Below are positions 15,340 through 24,358 of a stretch of DNA of 48,177 nt, in pieces (position 1 is the first letter of the stretch; every line of letters starts with the position of its first letter). The stretch lies in the NCBI GenBank assembly GCA_903916755.1, contig CAIWXW010000197.1, positions 1-48,177 of the forward strand. The letters run 5' to 3'. The DNA comes from an uncultured Opitutaceae bacterium. Lineage in GTDB: Bacteria > Verrucomicrobiota > Verrucomicrobiia > Opitutales > Opitutaceae. The notes under the pieces are model-generated. The model was not told where the DNA came from and did not search any database. It was given only the letters and a program-made list of their open reading frames with translations. A program made the position numbers and the translations under genes.

Positions 15340-16620
15340 CTAGCCGCGGGACTGCAATTCCTCGCGGATCACCGCCAGGGTCCGCTCCATGGCGCCCGCA
15401 TTTTCCCGGCGCCATGCCTCCGCCCCCCGCGCCAGGCCGTCCCGGCTCGCGGTGTCGTGCAGCAACCGCAGCGCCTGGGCCGCCAGGTCGGGAGCGTCTT
15501 CTACCCGCCGGGCGGCACCTCGGTTGACCAGGTCGCCGGCCAGCTGGCGGAAATTGCCCATGCCCGGCCCAAAAAGGATGGGTTTTCCCAGCGCCGCCGC
15601 CTCCACCGGCGTCTGGCCCTCGCTGTGCGGGGGCAGGCTCTTGCCCACGAACACCAGGTCGGCCAGCTGCGTGAGCTGGCGCAATTCGCCCGTCGTATCG
15701 GCCACCGCCACGTCGACGGGGCCGGGCGCCGCCCCGGCCGTGCGGAAATGGTAGGTCAGGCCGGTGCCGCGCAGGAGCGTCTCGATCTCCCCGCGCCGCT
15801 CGGCATGGCGGGGGACGAGGAGGAGCGAGCCCTGCAGGCCGTCGGCGCGCGCGCGCCGCAGCGCCTCGACCAGGGCGGCTTCCTCTCCCGGCCAGGTGGA
15901 GGAGCCGAGCAGGACAAAGCCGGGGGGAAGGCCAAGCTCCCCGCGGAGGCGGACCCGCGCGGCCTCGTCGAGCCGCGGAATCTCGATATCCAGCTTGATG
16001 TTGCCGACCATCCGCATCCGCGCCGGCGGGAATCCCAGCGCGGTGAACCGGGCTTCATCCTGGAGCGAGGTCGGCAGCAGGCGCGCGATCCCGTCGAGCA
16101 TGAGCCGGGCAACCGGTGAAATCAGGCGCAGGCGCCGGTAGCTTCGGTCGGAGATGCGGGCGTTGATGCAGAGCACCGGGGCGCCATGCCGCCGGGCCTG
16201 GTGAATGTGCTCTGGCCAGCGCTCGCCCTCCGTAAGGATGACCAGGTCGGGAGCGATCCGGCGCCACGCCCGCGCCGAGAAGGGCCACCAATCGATCGGG
16301 AAATACCCGACATCCAGGACCAGGGCGCGGTAGCGTTCCATCGCCATCCGGTAGCCCGTGCTGGTGGTGGTCGTCAGGTAGACCTCGGCGTTGTCCCGGC
16401 GGAGGGCCTCCAGCATCGGCCCGATCGCCAGCATCTCCCCGACGCTGACGGCCTGGAGCCATATCCGCTTCGTGCCCACCCGCCGGGCCGCGACCACCTG
16501 GCCGCCAAAGCGGTGGCTGAACTTCTCCCCGTAGCCGCCGCGCCGCCGCATCCGCCGCAGGTACGAGGGTGCGACCAGGAGAAAGACCGGGAGGAAAAGC
16601 AGCCGATAGAGCCAAAGCAT
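15340..16620 (-). CDS. waaA: 3-deoxy-D-manno-octulosonic acid (Kdo) transferase
   Basis: WaaA transfers Kdo from CMP-Kdo to lipid A precursor at the inner membrane, a core step of lipopolysaccharide synthesis. The protein has 426 residues, the usual length. An N-terminal membrane anchor (MLWLYRLLFLPVFLLVAP) precedes the GT30 glycosyltransferase fold. The conserved WLQAVSVGE holds the catalytic glutamate near residue 62. The segment usually read as E-T-E-x-W-P-N appears here as EGERWPE, keeping the two Glu and the Trp-Pro. GSSTWPGEE and the C-terminal GKSLPPHSEGQTPVEAAALGKPILFGP are the donor-binding signatures; LPPHSEGQ corresponds to the usual G-G-Q-N region. It is convergent with the MFS gene and divergent from the M16 genes. 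Its presence shows that this organism makes LPS. Confidence 0.93.
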   Translation of the reverse strand: MLWLYRLLFLPVFLLVAPSYLRRMRRRGGYGEKFSHRFGGQVVAARRVGTKRIWLQAVSVGEMLAIGPMLEALRRDNAEVYLTTTTSTGYRMAMERYRALVLDVGYFPIDWWPFSARAWRRIAPDLVILTEGERWPEHIHQARRHGAPVLCINARISDRSYRRLRLISPVARLMLDGIARLLPTSLQDEARFTALGFPPARMRMVGNIKLDIEIPRLDEAARVRLRGELGLPPGFVLLGSSTWPGEEAALVEALRRARADGLQGSLLLVPRHAERRGEIETLLRGTGLTYHFRTAGAAPGPVDVAVADTTGELRQLTQLADLVFVGKSLPPHSEGQTPVEAAALGKPILFGPGMGNFRQLAGDLVNRGAARRVEDAPDLAAQALRLLHDTASRDGLARGAEAWRRENAGAMERTLAVIREELQSRG

Positions 16621-16657
16621 GGGTCCGGCCGAGGTTGGAGCCGGGAGGCGCCCGGCG

Positions 16658-16693
16658 GCAATGCCACTCTTTCGGGCACCGTTCGGGCATTGC
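16658..16693. promoter_or_regulatory. Inverted repeat enclosing phased direct repeats between waaA and the peptidase genes
   Basis: GCAATGCC (16658-16665) and GGCATTGC (16686-16693) are perfect 8-base inverted arms. Within and beside them TTCGGGCA occurs twice (16671-16678 and 16682-16689), exactly 11 bases apart, one helical turn. Such phasing is typical of response-regulator sites, for example PhoB-type boxes, though the bases themselves do not match the E. coli Pho box. It sits in the 107-base divergent region and could control waaA, the peptidase pair, or both. Confidence 0.45.
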
Positions 16694-16727
16694 GGGTGTC
16701 CCCCAGGTCGTCCACGATGGACATTTC

Positions 16728-19568
16728 ATGAAGAAGCTCTTTGCCGTCCTCCTGGTTGGCCTGGCCGCCAGGCTCTCCGCGCTGCCGCCGACCCCCTTCC
16801 CCCAAGCCGACAGCGACCTTCGGCCGGACGTCCAGACCCACTTCGGGGCCCTGCCGAACGGACTGCGCTACGTGATTCGGCCCAACCACGAGCCCAAGGA
16901 CCGGGCATCCCTGCGCCTCCTGGTGCTTTCCGGCTCCCTCCAGGAGGCCGACGACCAGCGCGGCCTGGCTCATTTCCTCGAGCACATGGCCTTCAACGGG
17001 AGCACCCATTATGCCCCCGGTACCTTGGTCGAGTATTTCCAGCGGCTGGGGATGAGTTTCGGCGGCGACACCAATGCCTACACCTCCTTCGACCACACTG
17101 CCTACCAGATCGAACTGCCCAACACCAAGCCGGACACGATCGCCGAGGGCCTGCAGGTCTTCGCCGACTTCGCCAACAACCTGCTCCTGCGCCCGGACAT
17201 GATCACCAAGGAGCGCCCGATCATCCTGAGTGAGAAGCGCACCCGTGACTCCGTCGAATTTCGGCAGTTTGTGGCCTCCTTCGAATTCCTCCTGGGCGAC
17301 ACCCGCTTCCCCCGCCGGATCCCGATCGGGCTCACCCCGGTCATCGAGCAGGCCCAGCGCGACCGCTTTGTCGCCCTCTACAACACGTGGTACCGGCCCG
17401 AGCGGATGGTGGCCATTGTCGTCGGCGACATCGATCCTGCCGCGGTGGAAAAGCAGATCGCGGCCGCCTTCGGCGGCGTGACCGACCGCGCGCCCTCGCC
17501 GGCGCCGGTCGACTATGGCGCCATCGCGATCGCGCTCGGACTGCACACGGGCTACCACGCCGAGCCCGAGGCCGGGGCCACCGACGTCAGCATCGACGTG
17601 ATGGCGCCCTATTCCTACCAGCCGGACACCGCCGCCCTGCGGCTGCGGCATCTGGCCCGCGACCTGGCGGTCGCCATGCTCAACCGGCGGCTGGACATCC
17701 TCTCCAAGCGGGACGGCGCCCCCTTTATCCGCGGCACGACCCAGATCCAGGAAAGCTTCAATTTCTTCCGCGACGCCGGCATCGATCTAACCTGCCAGCC
17801 GGGCCAGTGGCCGGCGGCGCTCGCCCTGGGTGAGCAGGAGCTGCGGCGCGCGCTCCAGTTTGGATTCACGCCCGCCGAGCTCCATGAGGCGATCGCCAAC
17901 GTCCGCAACGACCTGCAGCAGGCCGTGGCCACCGCCGCCACCCGCCGCTCGCCCGCCCTGGCCCAGGAGATCATCGACACCCTGGTCGATCGCACCGTGT
18001 TCACCAGCCCCGCCCAGGACTATGCGGTCGACGGGCCGGCGCTGGACCGGCTTACCCCCGAGGATTGCACCAACGCGCTGCGGGTGGTCTTCAGCCCCCC
18101 GGGGCGGTACGTGATGGTCTCCGGCAATGCCCAGATCCCGGGCGACGCCCAGGCGGCGATCGCGGCCGCTTACCAGGCGGCCCATGCAGTGCCGATTCGG
18201 GCGCCCGAGGCGCACACCTCGATCGCCTTCGGCTACACCGACTTCGGCGCGCCGGGGAAGATCGCCGAACGCACCTATGTGAAGGACCTCGACCTCACGC
18301 TCGTCCGCTTCGCGAACGGGGTCAGGGTCAACTTGAAGAAGACACCGTTTGAGGCCAACCAGATCCGCCTCAGCGTCCGGGTGGGCGCCGGCAAGCTGAT
18401 CGAGCCCGCCAACGAGCCCGGCCTGGCCGTGTTTTCCGACCTGACCTTCGACGCCGGCGGCCTCGGCCGCCACAGCGAGGACGACCTCGAGCGCATCCTG
18501 GCGGGCCGCAATGTCGGCATGGAATTCACCGTGGGCGAGGACGCCCTGACCTTTGTCGGCTCCACCACCCGCGAAGACCTGCTCCTCCAGTGCGAGCTGC
18601 TGACGGCCCACCTGACCGATCCCGGCTATCGTCCGGAAGCGCTCCGGCTCGCCCGCAAGAACATCGAGGAGGTCTACAACCAGCTCGCCCATTCCGCGGA
18701 AGGGCCCCTGCGCGCCGAGGTGCCCCGCCTCCTGGCGAACGGTGACTCGCGCTTCGGGCTGCCCTCCCGCGAAACCGAGCTTACCCGGACCCTCGACGAG
18801 GAAAAGGCCTGGCTCACGCCGCAGCTGACGAGCGGGCCGATCGAGATCGGGATCGTCGGCGACATCGATCTCGAGGCCACCCTCGCCGCCCTGGCCCAGA
18901 CGGTGGGCGCCCTGCCTCCGCGGCAGCCGAAGCCCGCCTATGCGGCCGAGCGCAGCGTTCATTTTCCCTCCGAGCCCTTCACCAAGCAGTATGACGTTCC
19001 CACCGCCATCCCGAAGGCCACGGTGGCGCTCTACTGGCCGACCACCGACAGCCGCGATGTCCATACCGCCCGCCGCCTGCAATTGCTGGCCAATGTGCTC
19101 AGCGACCGGCTGCGGGTGAAGGTCCGCGAGCAGCTCGGCGGGGCGTACAGCCCCGGCGCGGCGAGCGAGCCGAGCGATGTCTTCAGCGACTACGGCCTCA
19201 TGCTGGCGGAATCGACCGTCGACCCCAAGCGCACCCACGAAATCGCCGACTCGATCGCGGCCGTGGCCGCCGATCTCCAGGCCCACGGCGTGACCGCGGA
19301 CGAGCTGGCCCGGGCCAAGCAGCCGATCCTGACCATGCTGCGGGAATCCGCCCGGACCAATGCCTATTGGCTGACCGCCGTCCTGTCCCGCTGCCAGGAG
19401 TTCCCGCAGCGGCTGGACTGGTCGCGGACCCGCCAGACTGACATCGCGGCGATCACCGAGGCGGACCTGAACACCCTGGCGCGGGCCTACCTCGCCTCCG
19501 ACCGCGCGTTCCGCGTGATCGTGTCGCCCGCCCCGGCGGCCGCTGCAGTTGAAAAGGCCGCAAACTAG
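16728..19568 (+). CDS. M16-family zinc metallopeptidase, first of a pair
   Basis: This is a secreted or periplasmic pitrilysin-type peptidase of 946 residues. The ATG at 16728 is chosen because it opens a signal peptide (MKKLFAVLLVGLAARLSALP); the frame is open further upstream without one. The inverted zinc motif HFLEH is at 82-86, with downstream acidic residues E162 and E169 in KERPIILSE, where the third zinc ligand of the family lies. The length corresponds to four M16 subdomains in one chain, forming the clamshell seen in this family, and the second half lacks a zinc motif as expected. PqqL-like relatives cleave small peptides in the periplasm. The stop overlaps the next gene by 20 bases, so the two are probably translated together. 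Confidence 0.9.
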   Translation: MKKLFAVLLVGLAARLSALPPTPFPQADSDLRPDVQTHFGALPNGLRYVIRPNHEPKDRASLRLLVLSGSLQEADDQRGLAHFLEHMAFNGSTHYAPGTLVEYFQRLGMSFGGDTNAYTSFDHTAYQIELPNTKPDTIAEGLQVFADFANNLLLRPDMITKERPIILSEKRTRDSVEFRQFVASFEFLLGDTRFPRRIPIGLTPVIEQAQRDRFVALYNTWYRPERMVAIVVGDIDPAAVEKQIAAAFGGVTDRAPSPAPVDYGAIAIALGLHTGYHAEPEAGATDVSIDVMAPYSYQPDTAALRLRHLARDLAVAMLNRRLDILSKRDGAPFIRGTTQIQESFNFFRDAGIDLTCQPGQWPAALALGEQELRRALQFGFTPAELHEAIANVRNDLQQAVATAATRRSPALAQEIIDTLVDRTVFTSPAQDYAVDGPALDRLTPEDCTNALRVVFSPPGRYVMVSGNAQIPGDAQAAIAAAYQAAHAVPIRAPEAHTSIAFGYTDFGAPGKIAERTYVKDLDLTLVRFANGVRVNLKKTPFEANQIRLSVRVGAGKLIEPANEPGLAVFSDLTFDAGGLGRHSEDDLERILAGRNVGMEFTVGEDALTFVGSTTREDLLLQCELLTAHLTDPGYRPEALRLARKNIEEVYNQLAHSAEGPLRAEVPRLLANGDSRFGLPSRETELTRTLDEEKAWLTPQLTSGPIEIGIVGDIDLEATLAALAQTVGALPPRQPKPAYAAERSVHFPSEPFTKQYDVPTAIPKATVALYWPTTDSRDVHTARRLQLLANVLSDRLRVKVREQLGGAYSPGAASEPSDVFSDYGLMLAESTVDPKRTHEIADSIAAVAADLQAHGVTADELARAKQPILTMLRESARTNAYWLTAVLSRCQEFPQRLDWSRTRQTDIAAITEADLNTLARAYLASDRAFRVIVSPAPAAAAVEKAAN

Positions 19569-22368
19569 CCGCGGCCTGCTTTTCGCCCTGATCGGGCTCG
19601 GGGCGGCCGCCACGCTGGCCGCCGCGCCGCCGGCGGATTCGCCGTTGCCGCGCGATCCTAACCTTGTATCCGGCGCGCTGCCCAACGGGCTGCGCTATTT
19701 TCTGCTGCCACGCCGCAGCGAGCCCGATCACGCGAGCCTGCGCCTGATCGTGCAGGCCGGTTCGCTCGACGAGCACGATGACGAACGGGGCTACGCCCAT
19801 TTCATCGAGCACATGGCATTCGAGGGCTCGACCCACTATCCGAACGGGCAGATCGTGGAGTTCCTGCAGACGCTCGGCCTTGGTTTTGGCGCCGACCTCA
19901 ACGCCGACACCAGCTTCACCCATACCCTCTACAAGCTGGATTTGCCCAGCACCCGCTTTCTGCCCGAGGCCCTGCAGGTCTTCCGCGACTATGCCGATGG
20001 CCTGAACTTTCCAGCCGCCAAGGTGGCCAGCCAGAAGGGCGTCATCCTCAGCGAACGGGAGGCCCGCGACACCGGAACCTTTCAGGTCCGGCTCCATTGG
20101 CTCGGGAGCATCTTTGCCGGGACCACCCTCCCCGCCCGGATTCCGATCGGCGAGGTCGCTCGGATCAAGTCGGCCGATCCCGCCTCCTTGCAGGCGTTCT
20201 ATCGCCGGTGCTACCGGCCCGAACGGATGATCATCCTCGTGGTCGGCGACATCGACCCCGCCGCGGTGGCGGCCGCCGTGAAAAGCCAGTTCGCCACCCT
20301 GAAGTCCCCCGGGCGCCGGCTGCCGCCCGCCCCGATGCAAGTGCCGCCCAGCCGCGGCTTCACCGGCGACGTGATCGCGCTGCGGCCGGAGACCGCCGCG
20401 GTGGTCGACCTGGTGGCGGTCGTCCCGCATGAGCCGGACAGCTTCGCCGGGCTGGAGGTGCGGGAAACCCGCGCCATCGTGATGGGCCTGCTGGACCGGC
20501 GGCTCAGCCGGCGGGCGGCGGAGGACCCCCTGATCGGCCGCGCGGGCGCGGCGATGGAGCCCGGGCCGGACGAATGGTTCACCCTGTTTCGCCTGCAGGC
20601 GCAGGCGAAGCCCGAAAACGGGCAGCGCGCCACCGCCCTGGTCGCCCGCGAACTGGCGCGGGCGCGGCGGTTCGGGTTTTCCGCGGAGGAGGTCCGCGAG
20701 GGCGCGCTCGGCCTTGCCGCCAACCTCCGCGGCTACCGGGACCAGCTGGCGACCCTTCGGCCCGCGCCCCTCGCCGACTTGGCGATGCCCCTGCTGGCCG
20801 ACAACCGTACGTGGCCTGATTTCAATGCCGAGCTCGCCGCCGACGCCGACTTCCTCCCCCAGCTGACGCCGGCCGACGCGAACGCCGCCTTCAACCAGAT
20901 TTTTTCCGAAGCCACGCTGCATCTCGTGGAGTCCCGCCCGACTCCGCTGCCGGGCGGAGCCGATCGCCTGGTCGCCGACTTCCGGGCCGGCGCCCAGGAA
21001 CCGCTGGCGGCGCCCGCGGCGGCGCCCGCGCATCCGGTCCTATTTCACTATGGCGACAGCCTGCCCCCCGGCGCGGTGGTGGCCCGCCGGCGGGATGCCG
21101 AGTCGCGGATCGACCTGGCCACGTTCGCCAACGGCGTCCGGCTGAACGTCCGGGCCAGCCGCGGCGAGCAGCGCCGCTTCGGCCTCAGCGCCCGCCTGGG
21201 ATCCGGTTTCGCCGACCTGGCCGGCAGCAAGCCCCGGCTCGAATTCCTGGCCCTGGCCCTGGTGGCGTTTGCCGACCTGGGGCGGAATACCCAGGAAGAA
21301 ATCCGGCGGCTCATGTCGCTGCACGCCGTTACCTTCGGCATCACCCTCGGCGACAACCAAACGACCCTCAATGCCTCGGGGCCGGCCACGGAGCTCCCGT
21401 TCTTCCTGCGCTACCTGGCCGCCTTTCTGTCGGACGCGCAGCTCGACCCGAAAAAGCTCCCGCGCGCGGTCGAGCAGTATGATGTCGTGCAGCGACGCGA
21501 GGCCGGCTCGACGACGGCCTGGGCGCGCAACCAGCTGCTTTTCGGAATGGCCCATGGCGATCCCCGGGAACGGCTGCCCAGCTCCCAGCAGATCGCCGGC
21601 TATCCGTTTGACGAGGTCGCCGACTGGACCCGCCGGCACTGGCTCGGGGGACCGCTGGAGGTGGGCGTCACCGGCGACGTGCAGCCGGACGAAGTCATCG
21701 CCCTCGCGGCGGTCACCATTGGCACGCTGCCCGTCCGGGCGGCGCCGCCCCCCCCCGCTGCGGGGCGGCTGGTGCTGGCGGCCCGGCCCTATCGCAAGAC
21801 GCTGACCGAATCGCTGCCGGACCAGGCCGCCGCCCTGCGGATCGGCTGGCCCGCGCCGGGCGGCGCCCAGGTGGACATCGCCGGCAATTCCGCCCTGTCC
21901 CTCGCCGTGGATGCGGTGGTGGACCGGCTGCGGATCCGGCTGCGGGAAACCCTGGGCTCCACCTACTCGCCGGAAGGCGGCCTGTACGCTGAGCCGACCC
22001 AACCCGACTTCCGCTTTGCCTGGATCGGGCTAACCTTCGATCCCGCCCACGCCAAGGCCATGAGCGAACAGGCGCTGGCCATTGCCGACCAGGTGGCCGC
22101 CCAGGGCCTGACCGCGGAGGAATTCGAACGCGTGCGCGCGCCGCGCCGCACGCTCATCGCCGCCGCGGTGACGTCGGATGACTGGTGGCTGCACCAGGTC
22201 CTTAACTGCGCGCAGGGCCGGCCCGACGCCATCGCCGACGCTCACACGCTGGCCGGGGCCTTCTCCGCCGTGACCCGCGAGGACGTCAATCGGGCGGCGG
22301 CCCGCTATCTCCGCGCCGCCGCGGCCAGCACCGTCCTGGTCATCCCGCGGGCTGGTTCACCGCACTGA
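19549..22368 (+). CDS. M16-family zinc metallopeptidase, second of a pair
   Basis: This paralogue of the preceding peptidase has 939 residues and a signal peptide (GLLFALIGLGAAATLAAAP). The start is TTG at 19549, 20 bases inside the upstream gene; no ATG or GTG precedes the signal peptide in this frame. The zinc motif HFIEH is at 84-88, and the later glutamate is kept as SE at 168-169. The glutamate seven residues earlier in the partner (E162) is glutamine here (SQKGVILSE), which may lower activity. The surrounding sequences align closely (GALPNGLRY, HMAFEGSTHY), pointing to a tandem duplication. The two could form a heterodimer, but each chain is already full length. The gene ends 29 bases inside convergent murJ. 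Confidence 0.9.
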   Translation: MKRPQTSRGLLFALIGLGAAATLAAAPPADSPLPRDPNLVSGALPNGLRYFLLPRRSEPDHASLRLIVQAGSLDEHDDERGYAHFIEHMAFEGSTHYPNGQIVEFLQTLGLGFGADLNADTSFTHTLYKLDLPSTRFLPEALQVFRDYADGLNFPAAKVASQKGVILSEREARDTGTFQVRLHWLGSIFAGTTLPARIPIGEVARIKSADPASLQAFYRRCYRPERMIILVVGDIDPAAVAAAVKSQFATLKSPGRRLPPAPMQVPPSRGFTGDVIALRPETAAVVDLVAVVPHEPDSFAGLEVRETRAIVMGLLDRRLSRRAAEDPLIGRAGAAMEPGPDEWFTLFRLQAQAKPENGQRATALVARELARARRFGFSAEEVREGALGLAANLRGYRDQLATLRPAPLADLAMPLLADNRTWPDFNAELAADADFLPQLTPADANAAFNQIFSEATLHLVESRPTPLPGGADRLVADFRAGAQEPLAAPAAAPAHPVLFHYGDSLPPGAVVARRRDAESRIDLATFANGVRLNVRASRGEQRRFGLSARLGSGFADLAGSKPRLEFLALALVAFADLGRNTQEEIRRLMSLHAVTFGITLGDNQTTLNASGPATELPFFLRYLAAFLSDAQLDPKKLPRAVEQYDVVQRREAGSTTAWARNQLLFGMAHGDPRERLPSSQQIAGYPFDEVADWTRRHWLGGPLEVGVTGDVQPDEVIALAAVTIGTLPVRAAPPPPAAGRLVLAARPYRKTLTESLPDQAAALRIGWPAPGGAQVDIAGNSALSLAVDAVVDRLRIRLRETLGSTYSPEGGLYAEPTQPDFRFAWIGLTFDPAHAKAMSEQALAIADQVAAQGLTAEEFERVRAPRRTLIAAAVTSDDWWLHQVLNCAQGRPDAIADAHTLAGAFSAVTREDVNRAAARYLRAAAASTVLVIPRAGSPH

Positions 22369-23929
22369 CCTTCGTCCGGCTGCCCGGGCGCAGCCGCCGC
22401 GCAAGCGTCCCCAATTCCTCCCGGCCTTCGATGCGCAGCAGCCAGAGGGCCGCCGCGTACACCGCGATACCCACCGGGATCAGGCCCAGGAGCGCCACCA
22501 GCTCGGAAAAATGGAGGCCAAGGCGGGAAGACTGCAGGTAATGCCAGCCCATCCAGACCACGGCACTCATGCAGAGCGTGGCCACGGCGACCTTGCCGAC
22601 GCTGCGCCAGAGCGGACGGAAGGTGAGTTCGGGCAGCCGCCGCACCAGCGCGCGCTGCAGCAGGAGCGTCTGGACGATGATGGCCGACGTGCTCGCGATC
22701 ACGAGCCCGGCCGCCCCGAACCGTCCCATCAGCAGGAGGCTCAGGCCCAGGTTGAGCGCGAAGTCGAACACGCCGACCTTGACCGGCGTCTTGGTGTCCT
22801 TGACCGCGTAAAAGGCCCGCACCGTCAGGTTGACCACGGAGAAAAAGGGCATGCCAATCGCGAAAAGCGTCACCAGCCGCGCCAGGGCCGCGGCGTTGGC
22901 GGCGGTGAAATGGCCGTGCTGGTAGATGAAAAAGACGATGGGATGGCTCAGGAGCGCCAGCCCCGCGGCCGCCGGCACATTGATGATCAGGATCAGCCGC
23001 AGGCCCTTGCGGTAGTCCTCCGCCATGCCCTTCCGGTTGCCCTCCGTCGCATGGCGCGCGATCAGCGGGTAGACCACGGTCGAGATCGCGATCGCGAACA
23101 CGCCGATCGGGAATTCCATCAGCCGGTTGCCGATGAAGAGCAGCGTGACCGAGGCGTCGTCAATCTTCAGCGCCAGGACGCGCGAGACGAGGATGTTGAT
23201 CTGGTAGATCGCCGTGCCGAAAAATCCGGGGACCATGAGCCACGCGATTTCCTGGACGCGGGGCGAAAGGGTGAGATCGAATCGCGGCCGCCAGCCCTTG
23301 CGGATCAGGACCGCGGCGGAGGTGGACATCTGCAGAAACCCGCCCAGCAGCACCCCTCCCACCAGCCAGTACATCTCGCCCATCGGCGTGTGCGCGAAGT
23401 GCAGCCCCGCGCCGCCCAGCGAGGCGATCATCGCCAGGTTGAGCCAGATGGGCGAAAGCGTCGGCTCGGTGAAATGCTGGAAGACGTTCAGGGTCGCGTT
23501 GCAGGCGGCCGCCACCGCGATGAAGATCAGGTAGGGAAAGAGCAGCGCGGTCAGGTCCGCCGCCTGGTACCAGCGCTCGGGATGGCCGGGCAGGAGGCGG
23601 GAATAGCGGAAGACGACCATCACGAGGGCGGACATCACCGCGGTGATCGCGAAAAGCCATGACGTGACCTGGGAAAGCAGGCGGAAGGCCCCCTCCTCCT
23701 TGTGGTGATGCAGCTCGTCCTGCAGCGTGGGGATGAATGCCGCCGTCAGGGAGCCCTCCGCCAGCAGCCGGCGAAAAAGGTTCGGCATGGCGAAGCCGGT
23801 CAGAAAGGCCGAATAGAGGCCGCTCGCCCCGAAGACGATTCCGCCCAGCAGGTCGCGGGTCACCCCCAGAACTCGGGAAATGATCGTCAGGAACGAGACG
23901 ATCCCGATGTTCTTGAGATGCTTGGACAC
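22340..23929 (-). CDS. murJ: Lipid II flippase MurJ
   Basis: MurJ flips lipid-linked peptidoglycan precursors across the inner membrane. This protein has 529 residues and about 14 hydrophobic segments, and belongs to the MOP (MviN) superfamily. The N-terminal SRVLGVTRDLLGGIVFGASG and AMPNLFRRLLAEGSLTAAFIP are diagnostic, and GNRLMEFPIGVFAIAISTVVYP marks the seventh-eighth helix region. Charged residues along the central cavity (R18, R24, R52 region) are retained. The start is GTG at 23929. fmdB lies 23 bases upstream on the same strand and is likely co-transcribed. The C-terminal end overlaps the convergent M16 gene by 29 bases, so opposing transcripts would be complementary there. Confidence 0.95.
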   Translation of the reverse strand: MSKHLKNIGIVSFLTIISRVLGVTRDLLGGIVFGASGLYSAFLTGFAMPNLFRRLLAEGSLTAAFIPTLQDELHHHKEEGAFRLLSQVTSWLFAITAVMSALVMVVFRYSRLLPGHPERWYQAADLTALLFPYLIFIAVAAACNATLNVFQHFTEPTLSPIWLNLAMIASLGGAGLHFAHTPMGEMYWLVGGVLLGGFLQMSTSAAVLIRKGWRPRFDLTLSPRVQEIAWLMVPGFFGTAIYQINILVSRVLALKIDDASVTLLFIGNRLMEFPIGVFAIAISTVVYPLIARHATEGNRKGMAEDYRKGLRLILIINVPAAAGLALLSHPIVFFIYQHGHFTAANAAALARLVTLFAIGMPFFSVVNLTVRAFYAVKDTKTPVKVGVFDFALNLGLSLLLMGRFGAAGLVIASTSAIIVQTLLLQRALVRRLPELTFRPLWRSVGKVAVATLCMSAVVWMGWHYLQSSRLGLHFSELVALLGLIPVGIAVYAAALWLLRIEGREELGTLARRLRPGSRTKVSAVNQPAG

Positions 23930-23952
23930 GCGTCGGGGCGGGACGGTGAAGC

Positions 23953-24291
23953 CTATTTTTTCTCTTTGGCGCCCTTGCCGGCCTTCGTCTCCCCCGTGGA
24001 CTTCGCCGGCTCCGTCGCCTTGGCCGGCTTGGCGGCTTCCGGCGCCGGCTTGCCCTCGCCGGCGGCGCGCTTCTCCCCCTCGGACTTCACGGTCTCGGGC
24101 GACCCCGTCTTCTTGTAGTCCGTGATGTAGAAGCCGGTGCCCTTGAAAATGAGGCCGGCCCCCGCCCCGACCAGACGCTTCAGCCCCAGCTTCTTACACT
24201 GGGGGCATCGCTTCAGGGGCTCGTCCTTCATCGACTGGAACTGCTCAAATTCGTGTCCGCACTTGGGACAAAGGTACTCGTAGGTGGGCAT
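23953..24291 (-). CDS. FmdB-type zinc-ribbon protein
   Basis: This small protein of 112 residues starts at MPTYEYLCPKCG; the ATG at 24318 would add nine residues that are not part of the family. Residues 1-60 form the FmdB/CxxC regulatory zinc ribbon, with Cys pairs CPKC and CPQC and the conserved AGLIFKGTGFYITDY. The rest (from about 63) is a low-complexity Lys/Ala/Pro/Glu tail, probably disordered. FmdB proteins are small putative regulators of unknown mechanism. It precedes murJ by 23 bases and diverges from ispA. Confidence 0.88.
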   Translation of the reverse strand: MPTYEYLCPKCGHEFEQFQSMKDEPLKRCPQCKKLGLKRLVGAGAGLIFKGTGFYITDYKKTGSPETVKSEGEKRAAGEGKPAPEAAKPAKATEPAKSTGETKAGKGAKEKK

Positions 24292-24329
24292 GGCGGGAGC
24301 AGCAGAGCGAGTTTTCACTTTGCCTACAA

Positions 24330-24357
24330 GCGGGCTTTCGCGAACTTAGGAGCCCGC
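24330..24357 (+). promoter_or_regulatory. Hairpin around the ribosome-binding site of ispA
   Basis: GCGGGCT (24330-24336) and AGCCCGC (24351-24357) are perfect 7-base arms ending one base before the ATG. The loop holds the palindrome TTCGCGAA (24337-24344). The Shine-Dalgarno TTAGGAG (24346-24352) lies mostly in the loop but partly in the 3' arm. This is one of the few clear Shine-Dalgarno sites in the window, and folding would mask it in part. Confidence 0.4.
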
Positions 24358-24358
24358 C

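Noticed and set aside
15340-16620. waaA as a defective enzyme because of the EGERWPE motif
   Set aside because: The two Glu and Trp-Pro of the family motif are kept, as are the catalytic Glu in VSVGE and the donor site. The difference looks like ordinary divergence.
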